A stretch of DNA of 64,000 nt. It comes from a virus. A program made the translations under genes and the position numbers. Under the pieces are notes generated by a model. It searched no databases and was not told the DNA's origin. It saw only the letters and a program-made list of their open reading frames with translations. Positions within the stretch are counted from its first letter, which is position 1. Every line of letters starts with the position of its first letter. Location of the stretch: IMG/VR virus record IMGVR_UViG_3300042400_001600, positions 1 to 64,000 of that record; one strand, given 5' to 3'. Shown piece by piece: positions 56,504-64,000 of this stretch.

Positions 56504-59500
56504 TTACGCCATCGGGGCCGAGCCCTGATCCGCGTTCGGCGATTTGCGCATCAGATTGAGCACCATGTCGCCAAAGGATTTGAAGTTGGAAATCAATTCC
56601 TGCTCGATATCAGGCGTATCGTCCTGGCCGTATGCCTTTTCAAAGTCAGCCGGCTTCCAGAAGAACAGGAACAGCGAACGCCCGATAGCATCGAGGCCCT
56701 CCTCCATCTTGGGAATGTAGCGCTCCATGCTGGCCGCGGCGTCGAACGTCTTGATGAGCGAGCCGATGAGCTTGTGCTCAAATACATTGGGCAGGTTCTG
56801 AGACTTCTGGATGTCCGCCAATTGCATTGGGTCCTTGGTCAGCATGTCTTCCATGCCGACATGATCTTTGATTTCGTGGCGATCGGAATTCATGGAGCCG
56901 CCCATGGACGGGTCGTGCACCTCGTTGATACTGATGCTGCGAATTGGTGGCGCGTCCGTGCGGGTGCCTAGCTCGAAGCTCTGTGGCTCCTGCTCGCGCG
57001 CCATCACCTGGCTATCGTAGCCTTCCGTGAAGCGTGGACGATCAATCAGGCGCGTGACGGCCATTGCATGCTTCTCCTGCGGCTGCATGATGAACGAGAC
57101 CGACTTGCCCGATGCGACATTACCGACCAGCTCCATCGCGGCATCCGCGGCGATATGGCAGCCACCGGCGAGGAAGGCAACGGCTGCAGCCTTGGTGTGC
57201 GTGGTGGCGTATTTCCGGCCGCCGAAATTGAGGGAGATCTTTCCGCTCTCATCGAGCATGGAGATTTGCCCCTTGAAGAGTTTCCCATACAGCAGCGAAT
57301 CCCACACCACTTTTTGCGGCATGAGGGAAGGCGCGGCGACGAGGCGCTTGCAGGGGATCTCCACAGTGCCCAGCGAGGAACCTCCGCCGGCTGCCGCGCG
57401 ATGATTGGCGTTCTCGGGGAGCTCCTCCAAATCCATTTCGATGAAGCGGACCTCTCTATTGAGGATGCCATGCTGCCAGTCGCATTTGGGGGCATCGGGA
57501 TTCAGGAGCAATTCCATCTCGCCGTAGCCGGAGATGTTGTAGGTATCGACGCTGTTGCAAATCAGCGTCTTGGTGCCCGACGGATTCTTGATGACTCCCG
57601 AGATGAACACTGCCGTGTCCGCGCAATTGCCGGACTTGGGATTGTAAATGACGTAGGCCTTGCCGGCGGTCGGGCTCTCCACGCCCACGCTGCTGACGCC
57701 GGCCTGTTCTTCCGGAATCACCTTGCCCACATATGCGCCGACCTCGACCCGCTTCATCGTATTCACCGGGGAGGTGAAGATGAAGGCGAGGCTTTGCGTC
57801 GACGAGCCAGGGTGGCAATTGAAGATCGAAGACCGCGTATTACCAACGCCGCACAATTCCACAGGCGTGGCCGCAATGACCTTGCCGTTCTTGCCGTCCA
57901 TTGAGGGCATCTCGTAAACGCCATTGCCCGTCACCGACTCCATGGAGTGGTGGGCGTCTTCATATACAGCCGTCAATTCATCGGAGGGGCGCACATCGGT
58001 CATGGAGAAGCCATGCTTCACCGTCTGGGCGTAAAGCGCAGGGGTGACGCTGGCATTCTTCACGCCACCGAAATGCATGACGAGCTGCGGGACGTAGGCG
58101 GCTTTTTTTACCTGCGTGATCTCCAGGGCCTCCGCGGGGAGGAATTGCTCCATGTCGCCATTGGTGGCGGTCATCAGCGCTTCAGCAAAGGCGGCCGATT
58201 TGGTCAGCGCGCCATGAATGGCGAGACACGCAGGACGCTTGCCGTCGGTGACGAGGTATTCCCTCAGGGCACCGGCGGATTTGAAAGGGTTGGTGGTGTC
58301 CACCGGAAGCATCTCGCCCACGTAGGAGGTCCACCAGTCGGAGGCTTCCTTTTCCATGCGCGGGATGAAGCCGGCGGACAATTTGGTGACCGGTAGGCGT
58401 GATGTTTTACCATAGGCGCGCGGACTGCGCGGACCACCGCCACCGCCACTACCGACCATAGGCCTTTGAGCCATCGGCGCTTTGGACACCGTATTCGGTG
58501 TCTTCTTGAGGCTAGCCCGGTATTGTGCCGGGGTGTAGGTGTTCATGCTATCCAGCCGGGAATGCCCCGGACCGGATCCTGCCAGCATCTTTTGCATGCT
58601 GGCCACGTCGCCGGGAGAACGGGCGTTGAATGTGGATTTGGTGGCTGCGTAAAAGCGCGCCTTGTCTGCGTCCGACACCTGGTTCGGATTGAATGGAAGC
58701 GATGGTGCATGTTCTCCGGGCTGGGGCGGCCTTGCCGAAACAGGCGACTGCTGTAGGTAGCTGGGCGTGGGTTCTTGGGGAGGGGCGGGAGCCGGATCTG
58801 CTGAGGCTTCATTCTCCACCTCAGCGTTGACCGCTGGTTCCACCGGAAGAGAGAAGGCCCGTGCATTCGCGGCTGCAGAGTCGAGGGGTGCGAAGTCAGA
58901 GGCGGGCTGGTTATTCCCGCGCTCTTGCGTGGGGTGCCCGAACCGTCCATTGCCACCCCCGTAGAACTGAGTCGGCTCCGCCATATAATTCACCTTAGCG
59001 TCGAGGGGTGCGAAGCCAGAGGAGGACGGGGTGCTGGGTGCTGCTGGCGTGATGGGAGGCGGAGGCAACGTCGAAGCACCGGGTGCGGGTGTCGCAGGGG
59101 ACTGGGGCAAATTCGCGCTGCTGGTTGCTTGCGAGGCGGGAGTCGGAGGCAACGTCGAATCGCCAACTGCGGGAATAGGCGAGGGATCAGCGGTAACTTC
59201 CGGCACGGTGGGCGACTTGCCCAGCTGCGTTGTAAGGTCGCCAAACTTAGCTCGCTTCTCCCGCATATCCTCAAATGCCAGAGCCCGCGTAAATGCATCC
59301 TCCACGAATTGTCCGGCATCTTCGCCATGCTCTTCGCGCGCCATCTTGATGAATTCGGAATTGCCCATGCTGGAGGCAATCTTGTTGCGCATCGGCATGA
59401 TGAGCGGTTTCAAATCCGTGCCGGTATTGAGGCGGTCGAGTCGGGTGCGGGCGATGCCCGTGCCGGGCTCGGAGATGGCCTTCTCCATCAAATAGGAAAT

Positions 59501-59839
59501 CCATTCCTCCGTGCACGGCTTCATCTTCTTCTGCTTCACCTGGTAGAGCAGCTCCTGGCCTTTGACCTGTCCATTGAGGAAGAAGCTCGGAATGTAAATG
59601 AGATCCTTGTTGATGCGGAAGGCGAAGATGCCCACAAGGCGCGTCTTGTCCTCATTGGCGTAGATCATCTCGAAGCCGAGGAAATACGGCGGCTGCATCA
59701 GCTTTTGGGCGCGCTGGGCGCAGCGGCTGTACGCCTGATCGCCGAACGCTCTTTCGATCTCTGGAGTGGAGAGAACTGCGCTGGCATGCTTCTCCCAGTC
59801 GTATTGAACGGACGGGTCCTGCAAAGTGGGTGTCTTCAT
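56504..59839 (-). CDS. Large virion structural protein, 1111 aa
   Basis: Start ATG in attcgaataccaaATGAAGAC. KxA site WEKHASAVL at K17. Residues 35-170 (YFLGFEMIYANEDKTRLVGIFAFRINKDLIYIPSFFLNGQVKGQELLYQ ... TEEWISYLMEKA) belong to a conserved domain of structural proteins in large phages. Residues 230-480 are a Pro/Ser/Ala-rich, repeat-like linker. Then a KxA-rich body (TKSAAFAEAL, VKKAAYVPQ, VKNASVT) and a beta-rich C-terminal half. The longest gene of the window; could be portal-linked or an internal-core protein. Portal identity is not shown. Confidence 0.65.
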   Translation of the reverse strand: MKTPTLQDPSVQYDWEKHASAVLSTPEIERAFGDQAYSRCAQRAQKLMQPPYFLGFEMIYANEDKTRLVGIFAFRINKDLIYIPSFFLNGQVKGQELLYQVKQKKMKPCTEEWISYLMEKAISEPGTGIARTRLDRLNTGTDLKPLIMPMRNKIASSMGNSEFIKMAREEHGEDAGQFVEDAFTRALAFEDMREKRAKFGDLTTQLGKSPTVPEVTADPSPIPAVGDSTLPPTPASQATSSANLPQSPATPAPGASTLPPPPITPAAPSTPSSSGFAPLDAKVNYMAEPTQFYGGGNGRFGHPTQERGNNQPASDFAPLDSAAANARAFSLPVEPAVNAEVENEASADPAPAPPQEPTPSYLQQSPVSARPPQPGEHAPSLPFNPNQVSDADKARFYAATKSTFNARSPGDVASMQKMLAGSGPGHSRLDSMNTYTPAQYRASLKKTPNTVSKAPMAQRPMVGSGGGGGPRSPRAYGKTSRLPVTKLSAGFIPRMEKEASDWWTSYVGEMLPVDTTNPFKSAGALREYLVTDGKRPACLAIHGALTKSAAFAEALMTATNGDMEQFLPAEALEITQVKKAAYVPQLVMHFGGVKNASVTPALYAQTVKHGFSMTDVRPSDELTAVYEDAHHSMESVTGNGVYEMPSMDGKNGKVIAATPVELCGVGNTRSSIFNCHPGSSTQSLAFIFTSPVNTMKRVEVGAYVGKVIPEEQAGVSSVGVESPTAGKAYVIYNPKSGNCADTAVFISGVIKNPSGTKTLICNSVDTYNISGYGEMELLLNPDAPKCDWQHGILNREVRFIEMDLEELPENANHRAAAGGGSSLGTVEIPCKRLVAAPSLMPQKVVWDSLLYGKLFKGQISMLDESGKISLNFGGRKYATTHTKAAAVAFLAGGCHIAADAAMELVGNVASGKSVSFIMQPQEKHAMAVTRLIDRPRFTEGYDSQVMAREQEPQSFELGTRTDAPPIRSISINEVHDPSMGGSMNSDRHEIKDHVGMEDMLTKDPMQLADIQKSQNLPNVFEHKLIGSLIKTFDAAASMERYIPKMEEGLDAIGRSLFLFFWKPADFEKAYGQDDTPDIEQELISNFKSFGDMVLNLMRKSPNADQGSAPMA

Positions 59840-59881
59840 TTGGTATTCGTTGACTCTATTGGAATTGTGTGTCGTTGGCAA

Positions 59882-61612
59882 TCAGCGACCCATCATTTTG
59901 CTCACGAATTTCGGATCGCGCATTTCCTTTGCCGTATTGCGCAGGAACTCCGGGTCGGACATTTTGTAGGCCATGCCGATGCGGTCGATGATGGAACCAT
60001 CAGCCTTTCCGGCGAGATCGTCGAGCATGTTTGAGGCATAGCCGGCGGCACCCTGCACGCCGAGCTGCGCACCGTCATACATCCCTATGCCATGACCAGC
60101 CTTCCCCGCACCCCAGAGTGAGGTACCTGCACCTAGCATTCCGCCCAACCCTTTGCCGGTACCCGCCCCGCCCGCAAGCACATTCCCACCAAAACGCCCG
60201 ACGCTACCCAGCGCTCCCAGCGTCTTCTGCCCCCATTGCGGAAGCTGGTTGAAGGCGCGCATCATTGGTGCCACGCGATTGGTCTGGAATGCAGAATTGG
60301 CTGCGTTGGTGGCGTTGGTTGCAGTGCCGCGAATTTTACGGCCCCAGTCGAACAAGCGGTTTCTCCATGTGCCTGCAGCGGCAGGAGCAGCAGCCCCCAG
60401 GCCGGCAACTTGTGGATTTTCTTTTCCGAGGAACTTCGCCGCGCTGCCAAGCATTTTAGGGATCGCGCGCACTTTATTAGCAATGGCCTTGCCGCCCCAG
60501 CTCAGTGCCGCCGGGAACGCTTTTGCCAGCAAACTGAGGGCATCCTTCTCCATCGCCGCCGACTTCTGCATATTCAAATGCCAGCCGCTATTGCCGGAAT
60601 CATCCGAGTAGGCCGTCGGGTCCAGTTGATTCCAATTCTTCAAACCGCTGATGTCGACTTTGGGGGCCTTCAGGGTTTCGAATTGGGAATTGGAGGCAGT
60701 TTTCTTTTTGTCCGTTTTGGTGCGCGTCTTGTCTGCTGGATAAATCGAGTTTTCAAATATGTCCTCATTACCAAGAGGACTGTCGCCCTCTTGTTTATAT
60801 CGGTCCGGATGCATGGCTGGTAGCATAAGGGAGGCCACAACTCCACGCCCCATTGGCGAAGAACCAAGTTCTCGATCTTCGGGATCCATATTACCAAGTT
60901 CATCTTTCATCCATGCCTGCAGACGATCATAATCCTTTCTCGGAGACGAGAATAACCGAGTCAGAAGTCTGGGCTCCATTGTGCGCTCGGCGTCTAATCG
61001 CACGGAGGATGCACCATCGGAGGGACCCCAGAGAGACTTAATTCCAACGGGGGTCTTCAGCTTTTTCCAGAATAGATTTGCGTTCTTCTCCTGCGCCTTT
61101 TCCTTGTCCGTTTTGGTGAGCGCCTTGCCGGCGCGGTAGCCCGCATAGGCACCGCCTCCGTAGCCGAGAATCGGCAGCAGGGAGCGCAATGCCGGGCTCT
61201 GTATGCCCGCGTGTTCCAGGGCCTCGGAGGCTTCTGCTCCCAGCATGTGGCCGAGATTGCCGCCCACCCCCGCCGTCATGCCGCGTAACGTGCCGGGCAC
61301 CATTCCGGAATTGCCGGGCAGTGCACCCCCGAGACCACCAAGGGCTGCCGGACCAAACAGCCCCACCATGGAGTTCAGTCCGGCTGCACCCACAGGCATC
61401 GGTGTTTCAGGCATTTTCTGTTTACTCACGCTGTCCATGACTTTGTCGGCCTCTGATTTACCTGGGGATCCGGACGGCTGTGACATGAAAGCTTTGGCCT
61501 TCTCCTCCAACATAGCCGTATCAGCGGCATCCTCCGCGGCGGTTGGTTTTGTAGTCCTAGTGACCGCAGATTTGATCGTGGAAAGGTAGGCACCAAAAAG
61601 ACGAGGATTCAT
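59882..61612 (-). CDS. Internal virion protein with capsid-targeting-like N-terminus, 576 aa
   Basis: Begins MNPRLFGAYLSTIKSA, sharing the first 23 bp of coding DNA with the gene at 54564. Gly/Ala-rich membrane-like stretches (MVGLFGPAALGGLGGALPG, LPILGYGGGAYAGYRAGKAL, GKGLGGMLGAGTSLWGAGKAG) and more KxA sites (KKTASNS, MQKSAAMEK, LLAKAFP). Probably an ejected or core protein that passes the host membrane; inference. Confidence 0.6.
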   Translation of the reverse strand: MNPRLFGAYLSTIKSAVTRTTKPTAAEDAADTAMLEEKAKAFMSQPSGSPGKSEADKVMDSVSKQKMPETPMPVGAAGLNSMVGLFGPAALGGLGGALPGNSGMVPGTLRGMTAGVGGNLGHMLGAEASEALEHAGIQSPALRSLLPILGYGGGAYAGYRAGKALTKTDKEKAQEKNANLFWKKLKTPVGIKSLWGPSDGASSVRLDAERTMEPRLLTRLFSSPRKDYDRLQAWMKDELGNMDPEDRELGSSPMGRGVVASLMLPAMHPDRYKQEGDSPLGNEDIFENSIYPADKTRTKTDKKKTASNSQFETLKAPKVDISGLKNWNQLDPTAYSDDSGNSGWHLNMQKSAAMEKDALSLLAKAFPAALSWGGKAIANKVRAIPKMLGSAAKFLGKENPQVAGLGAAAPAAAGTWRNRLFDWGRKIRGTATNATNAANSAFQTNRVAPMMRAFNQLPQWGQKTLGALGSVGRFGGNVLAGGAGTGKGLGGMLGAGTSLWGAGKAGHGIGMYDGAQLGVQGAAGYASNMLDDLAGKADGSIIDRIGMAYKMSDPEFLRNTAKEMRDPKFVSKMMGR

Positions 61613-61637
61613 GAGTGTGTGGAATGATGGCTGAGAT

Positions 61638-61799
61638 TCAAATGAATTGCAATTGCCGAAAACGACGGTTGCGTTTTACCTGTCGGATTGGCTTGGACTT
61701 CCTGCGTCGATGGACCGGCTCATCCCGCACGCTACCAGACCCAAGCAGCCAGGACTCCCCATATTCCTCATCGTCAATAACGGGAAAAAAGCGGCGCAT
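61638..61799 (-). CDS. Small basic protein, 53 aa
   Basis: Short frame MRRFFPVIDDEEYGESWLLG to QLQFI. Acidic first third, then strongly basic (HRRRKSKPIRQVKRNRRFRQ). Possibly nucleic acid-binding. It is placed between the 82-aa gene and the 576-aa gene in the same direction. Confidence 0.5.
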   Translation of the reverse strand: MRRFFPVIDDEEYGESWLLGSGSVRDEPVHRRRKSKPIRQVKRNRRFRQLQFI

Positions 61800-61811
61800 G
61801 CTGATCGCCTT

Positions 61812-62060
61812 TCATGCCTTTTTTTTCTTCCAGTCATCGCCGTCATCAGATTCTTCCTCCTCATCGCCCGCCTCCAGCTCCCCGTTGCAGAACATGCCCC
61901 CGTAGTCGCACAGCGAAGCGGCGGCCAGACAGGATCCACTGTAGCGCACCTCGGCATCTGGCTTCTGCGGGTCCGGCTGGACCACGATGACGGCGTTGTC
62001 GAAGAACTCCCCGATGAGTTCAATTGCCCTGTCCAGTGCCGTGGTCTGCTCGGGAGTCAT
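61812..62060 (-). CDS. Hypothetical acidic protein, 82 aa
   Basis: MTPEQTTALDRAIELIGEFFDNAVIVVQPDPQKPDAEVRYSGSCLAAASLCDYG, then an acidic end (EAGDEEEESDDGDDWKKKKA). The phrase IELIGEFFDNAVIVVQ ... EVRYSGS looks like a small conserved phage protein. Function unknown. Confidence 0.65.
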   Translation of the reverse strand: MTPEQTTALDRAIELIGEFFDNAVIVVQPDPQKPDAEVRYSGSCLAAASLCDYGGMFCNGELEAGDEEEESDDGDDWKKKKA

Positions 62061-62124
62061 GCGAGGATGATCCACTACGCCACGCACCCCCGTCAATCTG
62101 ACAAAAGAAACAATCGATCTGCGG

Positions 62125-62502
62125 TCAGAGCGCCTTCTGTGCCCGGCGCTGCGCAATCATCTCGGCATTCCTGGCGTAGCCACAGACGTCCACCAAGTTG
62201 TCCCGCTTGGGGGCGTGGGCTTCCCGGCTGAGCTTCTGCATCATGTTGAAAGTGCAGATGTCCTCGGCCGTCAATTGCGGCACCGCAGCCCCGTATTTGC
62301 GACGCAGCCATACGGTGAGCAGGTCCGCGGTGCATTGATGGTTGTCGAGGGGATGTCCGTAGGCGGCATTGCGATCGGCGGATGTGATTCGCTGCGCCTC
62401 CTCCGTGACGGTCTCCGGGTAGAGTTCGGTGGGCTTGGCAAAATCAGACACGTCCAGCGGCTGCACTGTGAAAGGGAGGGGGTGTAGTGTGCGGGGCTTC
62501 AT
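62125..62502 (-). CDS. DUF6378-like protein
   Basis: 125 aa. EEAQRITSADRNAAYGHPLDNHQCTADLLTVWLRRK ... LTAEDICTFNMMQKLSREAHAPKRDNLVDVCGYARNAEMI matches the DUF6378 pattern (R-x-YG-x-P-x-DN, a Dxx-helix, then K-x-SR and DN-x-D-x-CGYA), a helical phage family that resembles MazG-like all-alpha NTP pyrophosphohydrolases in layout. Exact role unknown. ATGA overlap with the 32-aa membrane peptide. Confidence 0.8.
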   Translation of the reverse strand: MKPRTLHPLPFTVQPLDVSDFAKPTELYPETVTEEAQRITSADRNAAYGHPLDNHQCTADLLTVWLRRKYGAAVPQLTAEDICTFNMMQKLSREAHAPKRDNLVDVCGYARNAEMIAQRRAQKAL

Positions 62503-62597
62503 GGGGTCGGCTTGTTGCGGTTGAGCAGGGCGAGCAAAGGCAGGATGATGCAGGCGCATATGGCGAGCACGATACGCAGGACAAGGGGGCGGTGCAT
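62499..62597 (-). CDS. Small single-span membrane peptide, 32 aa
   Basis: MHRPLVLRIVLAICACIILPLLALLNRNKPTP: almost only one hydrophobic helix. Its TGA overlaps the DUF6378 gene start. Together with the 57-aa membrane protein upstream it could form a lysis or membrane pair. No supporting enzyme gene is seen next to it. Confidence 0.45.
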   Translation of the reverse strand: MHRPLVLRIVLAICACIILPLLALLNRNKPTP

Positions 62598-62599
62598 GG

Positions 62600-62773
62600 T
62601 CAGCGCTTGTATCCGAAAGTCACAGTCGCAGTGATCGCCAGTGCGGAGAGCCAGTAGCAGGCATCCGCCCATTTTCGGTGAAGGGCCCACCAGATGGCGG
62701 CCATGCAATACAGCGCCATGATGATGAAATTGAAAAGGCGCGGCTCGCCGAAAATGGCCTGGATGATTTTCAC
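62600..62773 (-). CDS. Small two-span membrane protein, 57 aa
   Basis: GTG start (GTGA overlap with the phosphoesterase gene). MKIIQAIFGEPRLFNF, then IIMALYCMAAIWWALHRKW and YWLSALAITATVTFGYKR, two membrane spans with a short charged turn. Size and topology fit a pinholin or class II holin; not proven. Confidence 0.55.
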   Translation of the reverse strand: MKIIQAIFGEPRLFNFIIMALYCMAAIWWALHRKWADACYWLSALAITATVTFGYKR

Positions 62774-63816
62774 GCGCAGAAGACCGGCATGCGCTGCGCC
62801 ACCATCCGCCTGGATGCGTCGAGCAGGAGGAATGTCTGCAGCGGCTCCTGGTAAGGGAAGCCGAAGCTCGCGGCGTACTCATCCCATCCTTTGAGCGATC
62901 CGTTCATCGTCGTCCGGGTGTTTGGCTCCGAGTACTGATGGAAGTGCCCCATGATGTTGTGATGGGCCTTCCGGGTCTGGTCTTGCTTGGCCTCCCATTT
63001 GTTGAGCGAGATCGAGACACCACCCACGCCATCGTTGTATTTGACCTGATGCCCGTGGAAGCAGCGCAACCGCCAGTCCTTCAGCAAATCCACGTAATGC
63101 ACATCTGCCTTGGGGATCTCCCATTGAATGTGATCCGCCTTGATGGAGCCGGCGAGTGCGGCATACACCATGGTCTCGTGTGAGGTTTCGAAATCGTTTT
63201 TGAATTGCATCTTTTTCGTCGTCCTTCCGTGATTGCCCCGCTGGCAGACGATGTGCAATTTCTTGATGCTCTTCTCCTGGGCCAGCATCCCGATGCATTG
63301 CGTGAGCAGTTCCACAGCGAACAACGATTCCTCCACCGGGCCCATGAAGTTCGTCTGCTCCAATTCAGGATGCAAATACCCAGTGACGAAATCCCCACCC
63401 AGCCACAGCACCATCGTGGAGGCGTCGTAGCTCTTCACGGTATGACGCTGCAGGCGGATAATGCTCTCCATGCAATGCACTGCGCGTTTGCGGCAAATGG
63501 CCGGCGAGTAGCTGTTGAGGCCGCGCACCTTGGCCTTGTCGATTTTCTCTGCCACATGCCAGTCGCTCAGGCCGACGAGGGACACACCGCGGCGCTCCTC
63601 CTGCTGGGACGAGGACGCTAGCAGTGGCTGGATGTTCTGAGGTTCCATGATGGCCAGCGCCTCATCGTATTTCTCCTGCCACAAATCCGCCTCGGTGCGT
63701 GCCCGCGCCACGCTTTTGCGCAAATCCGCAATTTGCACCTTGTTCCCCCGGAGCTGCTGCTCCAACCGGATTATTTCTTCTTCGTGCGGGGTTGGGGTGT
63801 GGATGCGTCTGGACAT
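62770..63816 (-). CDS. Calcineurin-like metallophosphoesterase, phage type
   Basis: 348 aa. An N-terminal coiled coil (residues 10-65: EEEIIRLEQQLRGNKVQIADLRKSVARARTEADLWQEKYDEAL) is followed by phosphoesterase motifs: SLVGLSDWHVAE, LWLGGDFVTGYLH, CQRGNHGRTTKK, CFHGHQV and GHFHQYSEP. The NGSLKGWDEYA segment is typical of this phage family, often next to DNA-metabolism genes; substrate unknown, possibly DNA or nucleotides. Confidence 0.8.
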   Translation of the reverse strand: MSRRIHTPTPHEEEIIRLEQQLRGNKVQIADLRKSVARARTEADLWQEKYDEALAIMEPQNIQPLLASSSQQEERRGVSLVGLSDWHVAEKIDKAKVRGLNSYSPAICRKRAVHCMESIIRLQRHTVKSYDASTMVLWLGGDFVTGYLHPELEQTNFMGPVEESLFAVELLTQCIGMLAQEKSIKKLHIVCQRGNHGRTTKKMQFKNDFETSHETMVYAALAGSIKADHIQWEIPKADVHYVDLLKDWRLRCFHGHQVKYNDGVGGVSISLNKWEAKQDQTRKAHHNIMGHFHQYSEPNTRTTMNGSLKGWDEYAASFGFPYQEPLQTFLLLDASRRMVAQRMPVFCA

Positions 63817-63977
63817 GTGATTAGAATGACGGGTTTATGATATCCGGCGACACGCGCGATGCGCCTGTTCTCCTTCGGCGTGATCCGCTTCATCGTGTCA
63901 TGCGAGATGCCGAGTTCCTCAGCCAGCTCCAGCAGGACGTATGACTGCCCCGGTTTGAGTTTCGCGATGAGGGCCAT
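63771..63977 (-). CDS. Small HTH-type protein, 68 aa or longer
   Basis: KLKPGQSYVLLELAEELGISHDTMKRITPKENRRIARVAGYH: a helix-turn-helix (LLELAEELGISHDTMKRI). The frame is open to the window edge (DPKPKL before the ATG), so the true start may lie outside. Its end overlaps the phosphoesterase start by 46 nt. May be a DNA-binding regulator. Confidence 0.6.
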   Translation of the reverse strand: MALIAKLKPGQSYVLLELAEELGISHDTMKRITPKENRRIARVAGYHKPVILITCPDASTPQPRTKKK

Positions 63978-64000
63978 GAGCTTCGGCTTGGGATCCTGCA

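Noticed and set aside
56504-59839. Portal protein assignment for the 1111-aa gene
   Set aside because: It is a conserved virion domain of large phages, but no portal stem or wing pattern is seen. The portal may lie outside the window.

Overview
The window is a 64 kb piece of a large tailed phage with a contractile tail, so a myovirus-like member of Caudoviricetes. It holds a large terminase, an HK97-type major capsid protein candidate, a prohead protease, a scaffold candidate, a 954-aa tail sheath, a tail tube, a tape measure candidate, a VgrG/gp5-like spike, a gp25-like protein and a baseplate J-like protein. There is no tRNA, rRNA, integrase, insertion sequence or CRISPR array. Genes run off the left edge and probably the right edge, so the genome is larger. 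Nearly all genes lie on the minus strand; only the terminase (7.8-9.7 kb) and a primase-like gene (15.8-18.2 kb) are on the plus strand. The host cannot be named. Most genes lack a Shine-Dalgarno site and begin in an A-rich context such as acaaATG or accaaATG, as seen in Bacteroidota and some other phyla, although the DNA is fairly GC-rich.

Layout. 1-7.7 kb: DNA metabolism and regulation, with an SbcC/Rad50-like protein, an SbcD/Mre11-like protein, a sigma-like factor, an RNase H-like protein and several small unknowns. 7.8-9.7 kb: terminase. 9.7-14.9 kb: small unknowns, a KxA-motif protein that looks virion-associated, and a GHKL ATPase. 14.9-20.75 kb: an unusual region with three copies of a 34-bp promoter-like element, a candidate structured RNA, strong terminators, small genes and the primase-like gene. 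20.76-45.2 kb, read on the minus strand from high to low coordinates: neck proteins, sheath, tube, spike, two tail chaperone-like genes joined by a slippery heptamer, tape measure, baseplate and a Cys-repeat adhesin-like protein, with a second sigma-like gene among them. 45.3-61.6 kb: head module with capsid, scaffold, protease and several internal virion proteins. 61.6-64 kb: small membrane proteins, a DUF6378-like protein, a metallophosphoesterase and a small HTH protein.

Four observations stand out. (1) Three 34-bp elements, 24 of 34 positions invariant, resemble promoters with GAAATA and TATASA boxes 18 bp apart; the phage also encodes two sigma-like proteins. (2) Downstream of one element lies a 518-bp gap without a gene. 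In it a 16-bp inverted repeat, whose only deviation is a G-U pair on the minus strand, encloses about 110 nt and is preceded by a perfect 7-bp hairpin: a candidate new structured RNA. (3) Head-module proteins share a hydrophobic-K-x-A motif, in most of them at residues 12-33, and three share an N-terminal tag of the type MNPRLFGAYLSTIKSA. This suggests a capsid-targeting and processing system analogous to that of T4 but with a different recognition sequence. (4) A GGGTTTT heptamer joins two tail-chaperone-like genes in the -1 frame, like lambda G/GT. In addition, the hexamer CAATTG is strongly over-represented.
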